Origin: Paludibacter sp.
GTDB taxonomy: Bacteria; Bacteroidota; Bacteroidia; Bacteroidales; Paludibacteraceae
Reading direction: 5' to 3'
Assembly (NCBI GenBank): GCA_030655595.1
Contig: JAUSNQ010000019.1
Coordinates: 1-8,634, forward strand
DNA: 8,634 nt
This document shows, piece after piece, positions 7,152 through 8,634 of the stretch (positions are counted from its first letter, which is position 1; each line of letters begins with the position of its first letter). The position numbers and the translations under genes were made by a program. The notes under the pieces are model-generated. The model was not told where the DNA came from. It saw nothing but the letters and a program-made list of their open reading frames with translations, and made no database searches.

Positions 7152-7984
7152 AAGGTGATAGCTTACAAATAAAATCGCATGTATCGCATGATGCCGAGAG
7201 TAGCCGTGTTTATTTGATGTCGCTGCATCCGGATGATTTTCCACAAATTATCAACTACATGGATGATTTGGCACAAGCAAATACGTATACGAAATTATTT
7301 GCCAAAGTGCCCGCTAAATACGGACCAGATTTTTTAAAATCCGGGTATGGCATTGAGGCATCTGTTCCATGTTTTTATGACGGAAAAGAGGATGCGCTGT
7401 TTTTAACGAAGTATTTGAGTGATGAACGCAGGCTGCCTGAGGAGGATGCACTTGAAAATTTTCAGAAACTCTTACTTCAGGCACCAGTAAGTAAAACAAC
7501 GCAAATTGATCCGGACTTTTTACTGAAACCCCTTGGCGCGGCTGATGCTTCGTCTATGGTGGACGTATTTAAACAAGTGTTTGATTCTTATCCATTTCCC
7601 ATTTTTGATCCTGCTTTTATTGTGAAAAGCATGCAAAAAGACGGAACACGCTATTTTGGAATTTATGATGATGAACAATTGGTTGCGATTAGTTCGGCTG
7701 AATGTTGCAATGACCATAAAAATGCTGAAATGACTGATTTTGCGGTTATTCCGGCTTACAGAGGAAAAGGATTTGCTTCTATTTTATTGTCATTTATGGA
7801 GCAGGAATTGACTAATGAAGGTTTCCTGACTTTTTATACCATCGCCCGTTTGCATTCAATAGCAATGAACAAAACATTTTATGATGCTGGTTATCAATAT
7901 GCAGGAACGCTGACACGCAATACCCAAATCTCGGGAAAAATTGAAAGTATGAATGTGTGGTATAAACATAATTTCTTAGCATAA
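7148..7984 (+). CDS. ablB: Beta-lysine N6-acetyltransferase (GNAT family)
   Basis: Acetylates beta-lysine at the epsilon amino group to give N-epsilon-acetyl-beta-lysine, a compatible solute first known from methanogenic archaea. The 278 residues fit the AblB/YodP family. The first 120 residues form the family's own N-terminal part. From about 125 to 255 lies a GNAT domain whose acetyl-CoA loop is RGKGFA (205-210), preceded by the strand [10 protein letters not shown] and followed by a helix, with a later FYDAGY segment (244-249). The ATG overlaps the aminomutase stop in ATGA, so the two are translationally coupled. This pairing is the strongest evidence that the aminomutase serves osmolyte synthesis rather than lysine fermentation. 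No terminator is evident after the stop. Confidence 0.93.
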   Translation: MKGDSLQIKSHVSHDAESSRVYLMSLHPDDFPQIINYMDDLAQANTYTKLFAKVPAKYGPDFLKSGYGIEASVPCFYDGKEDALFLTKYLSDERRLPEEDALENFQKLLLQAPVSKTTQIDPDFLLKPLGAADASSMVDVFKQVFDSYPFPIFDPAFIVKSMQKDGTRYFGIYDDEQLVAISSAECCNDHKNAEMTDFAVIPAYRGKGFASILLSFMEQELTNEGFLTFYTIARLHSIAMNKTFYDAGYQYAGTLTRNTQISGKIESMNVWYKHNFLA

Positions 7985-8017
7985 ATTAAATGACAAGTGC
8001 AATCTTCAGGGTATAGG

Positions 8018-8037
8018 AAATAGCTATAAATAGTTAT
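8018..8037 (+). repeat. Tandem 10-bp direct repeat overlapping a promoter
   Basis: AAATAGCTAT (8018-8027) is followed at once by AAATAGTTAT (8028-8037), identical at nine of ten positions. One repeat unit equals about one helical turn, and the second copy overlaps the -7 element at 8035. It could be an operator; it could also be chance in AT-rich DNA. Confidence 0.45.
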
Positions 8038-8042
8038 CTTTG
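8035..8042 (+). promoter_or_regulatory. TAnnTTTG -7 element before the FPFHYFW protein
   Basis: TATCTTTG matches the Bacteroidota -7 consensus exactly. No TTTG is found at the expected -33 position (around 8013), so use may depend on an activator, perhaps through the repeat at 8018-8037. The expected start of transcription is within a few bases of 8047. Confidence 0.5.
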
Positions 8043-8046
8043 TGCC

Positions 8047-8421
8047 GTGAATAACACGGTTAGAATTTTCGTACTAAGCTTGGTCGCTACGATTTACTGT
8101 ATCACAGTAGGTGTGGCCATGAATGCATCAGTTCGCGCTGGATTTTTGAGGAGTCATACTTCTACAAATAATCAGGGTGTAATCACTTCGTATGTCCCCG
8201 GATATTCTCATTTTCTTACCCGACCTCAAGGTCTGGCCGTACCTGCTCAAGGTGCAGAATCGTTGACTAATAAAAAGGATTTCAGCGAGTTTAGTGCCGA
8301 AGCAAAGGTTTTTCAACAAGATATCGCATGCAGGTATTTACAGTACACCCTTATTTCAAAAGGTTTTCTGATTAACTTCCGAAAAGCTGACGGAATTTTT
8401 CCTTTTCATTATTTTTGGTAA
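8047..8421 (+). CDS. Small secreted or membrane-anchored protein of unknown function ending in FPFHYFW
   Basis: A 124-residue product from a GTG start. Upstream in frame there is a stop (TAG at 8014) and no other start codon; the next ATG, at 8119, would remove the hydrophobic N-terminus. Residues 5-24 form a signal peptide or membrane segment (VRIFVLSLVATIYCITVGVA). The middle (about 30-95) is polar and without clear domains. The end, FRKADGIFPFHYFW (111-124), is compact, aromatic and looks conserved; I have an impression of similar short Bacteroidota proteins with this ending but cannot name a family. No Shine-Dalgarno sequence is possible because the -7 element ends five bases before the GTG, so the mRNA would be leaderless or nearly so. 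Alternatively the region is a long untranslated leader for the gene at 8524. Confidence 0.55.
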   Translation: MNNTVRIFVLSLVATIYCITVGVAMNASVRAGFLRSHTSTNNQGVITSYVPGYSHFLTRPQGLAVPAQGAESLTNKKDFSEFSAEAKVFQQDIACRYLQYTLISKGFLINFRKADGIFPFHYFW

Positions 8422-8467
8422 TCTCCATTCTATTTTTTGTGAAGCGATATATCTCTCGCACTTTCAA

Positions 8468-8490
8468 GGTCGTGTAATCTTTACAAGACC
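8468..8490 (+). promoter_or_regulatory. Inverted repeat in the leader of the small membrane protein gene
   Basis: GGTC-G-TGTAA-TCT-TTACA-A-GACC: nine paired bases with one mismatch and a three-base loop, centred 45 bases before the ATG at 8524. No T run follows (AGGATTTATTTATT), so it is a weak terminator candidate. It could be an RNA hairpin or a dyad operator with half-sites GGTCnTGTAA. Confidence 0.45.
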
Positions 8491-8523
8491 AGGATTTATT
8501 TATTCATCACTAAATTAAATATA

Positions 8524-8634
8524 ATGGATGCAGTATCAATATTTACAGCGCTCATCGTTATGGGCGTTTTTATGCTAATTTTTATCTTGCCTACGATAGG
8601 CGCAAAAAAAAACCAGAAAAAAATGCATGCTAAA
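8524..8634 (+). CDS. N-terminal part of a small membrane protein (3' end outside window)
   Basis: Thirty-seven codons are visible with no stop before the window ends. Residues 4-26 form one strongly hydrophobic helix (VSIFTALIVMGVFMLIFILPTIG), followed by a lysine-rich stretch (AKKNQKKMHAK). By the positive-inside rule the tail is cytoplasmic, with the N-terminus outside. There is no clear ribosome binding site, but the leader is AT-rich as usual in Bacteroidota. The 102-base gap to the previous gene holds an inverted repeat and no clear promoter, so the two may share a transcript. It does not look like KdpF. Too little is visible to name it. Confidence 0.5.
   Translation, partial: MDAVSIFTALIVMGVFMLIFILPTIGAKKNQKKMHAK

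Noticed and set aside
8524..8634. KdpF-like potassium ATPase subunit
   Set aside because: It lacks the short KdpF pattern and carries a lysine-rich tail that continues past the window; no kdpA sequence is visible.
1..8634. Minus-strand open frames across the window
   Set aside because: All lie opposite convincing + strand genes, lack recognisable motifs and have no promoter or ribosome binding site support.

Overview
The window looks like chromosomal DNA from a member of the Bacteroidota. All genes are on the + strand, the sequence is AT-rich, most starts lack a strong Shine-Dalgarno sequence, and two copies of the Bacteroidota -7 promoter element (TAnnTTTG) sit directly upstream of genes. 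No tRNA, rRNA, insertion sequence, CRISPR array or phage gene is visible. The genus cannot be fixed from this sequence alone.

Region 1 (1-1849) is the end of an ABC exporter operon: the C-terminal part of an ATPase, then two different ABC-2 type permeases, joined by an ATGA overlap and a 5-base gap. Region 2 (1932-3484) holds a cysteine-containing protein with a GyrI-like look and a strong ribosome binding site, a secreted cupin, and a secreted, probably outer-membrane protein that starts one base after the cupin stop. Region 3 (3563-4552) is an ldhA-type fermentative D-lactate dehydrogenase.

Region 4 (4553-7984) is the most coherent part. A 342-base intergenic stretch carries a terminator-like inverted repeat, a perfect 10-bp direct repeat and a near-ideal Bacteroidota promoter. 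It leads into a tight three-gene unit: an MscS-type mechanosensitive channel, lysine 2,3-aminomutase (ablA) and beta-lysine N6-acetyltransferase (ablB). AblA and AblB make the compatible solute N-epsilon-acetyl-beta-lysine, so one transcript appears to combine making an osmolyte with releasing solutes on hypo-osmotic shock.

Region 5 (7985-8634) has a second TAnnTTTG element whose expected transcription start falls almost on the GTG start of a 124-residue protein ending in FPFHYFW, suggesting leaderless translation or a translated leader. An inverted repeat and the start of a small membrane protein, cut by the window edge, follow. The function of this last module is unknown.
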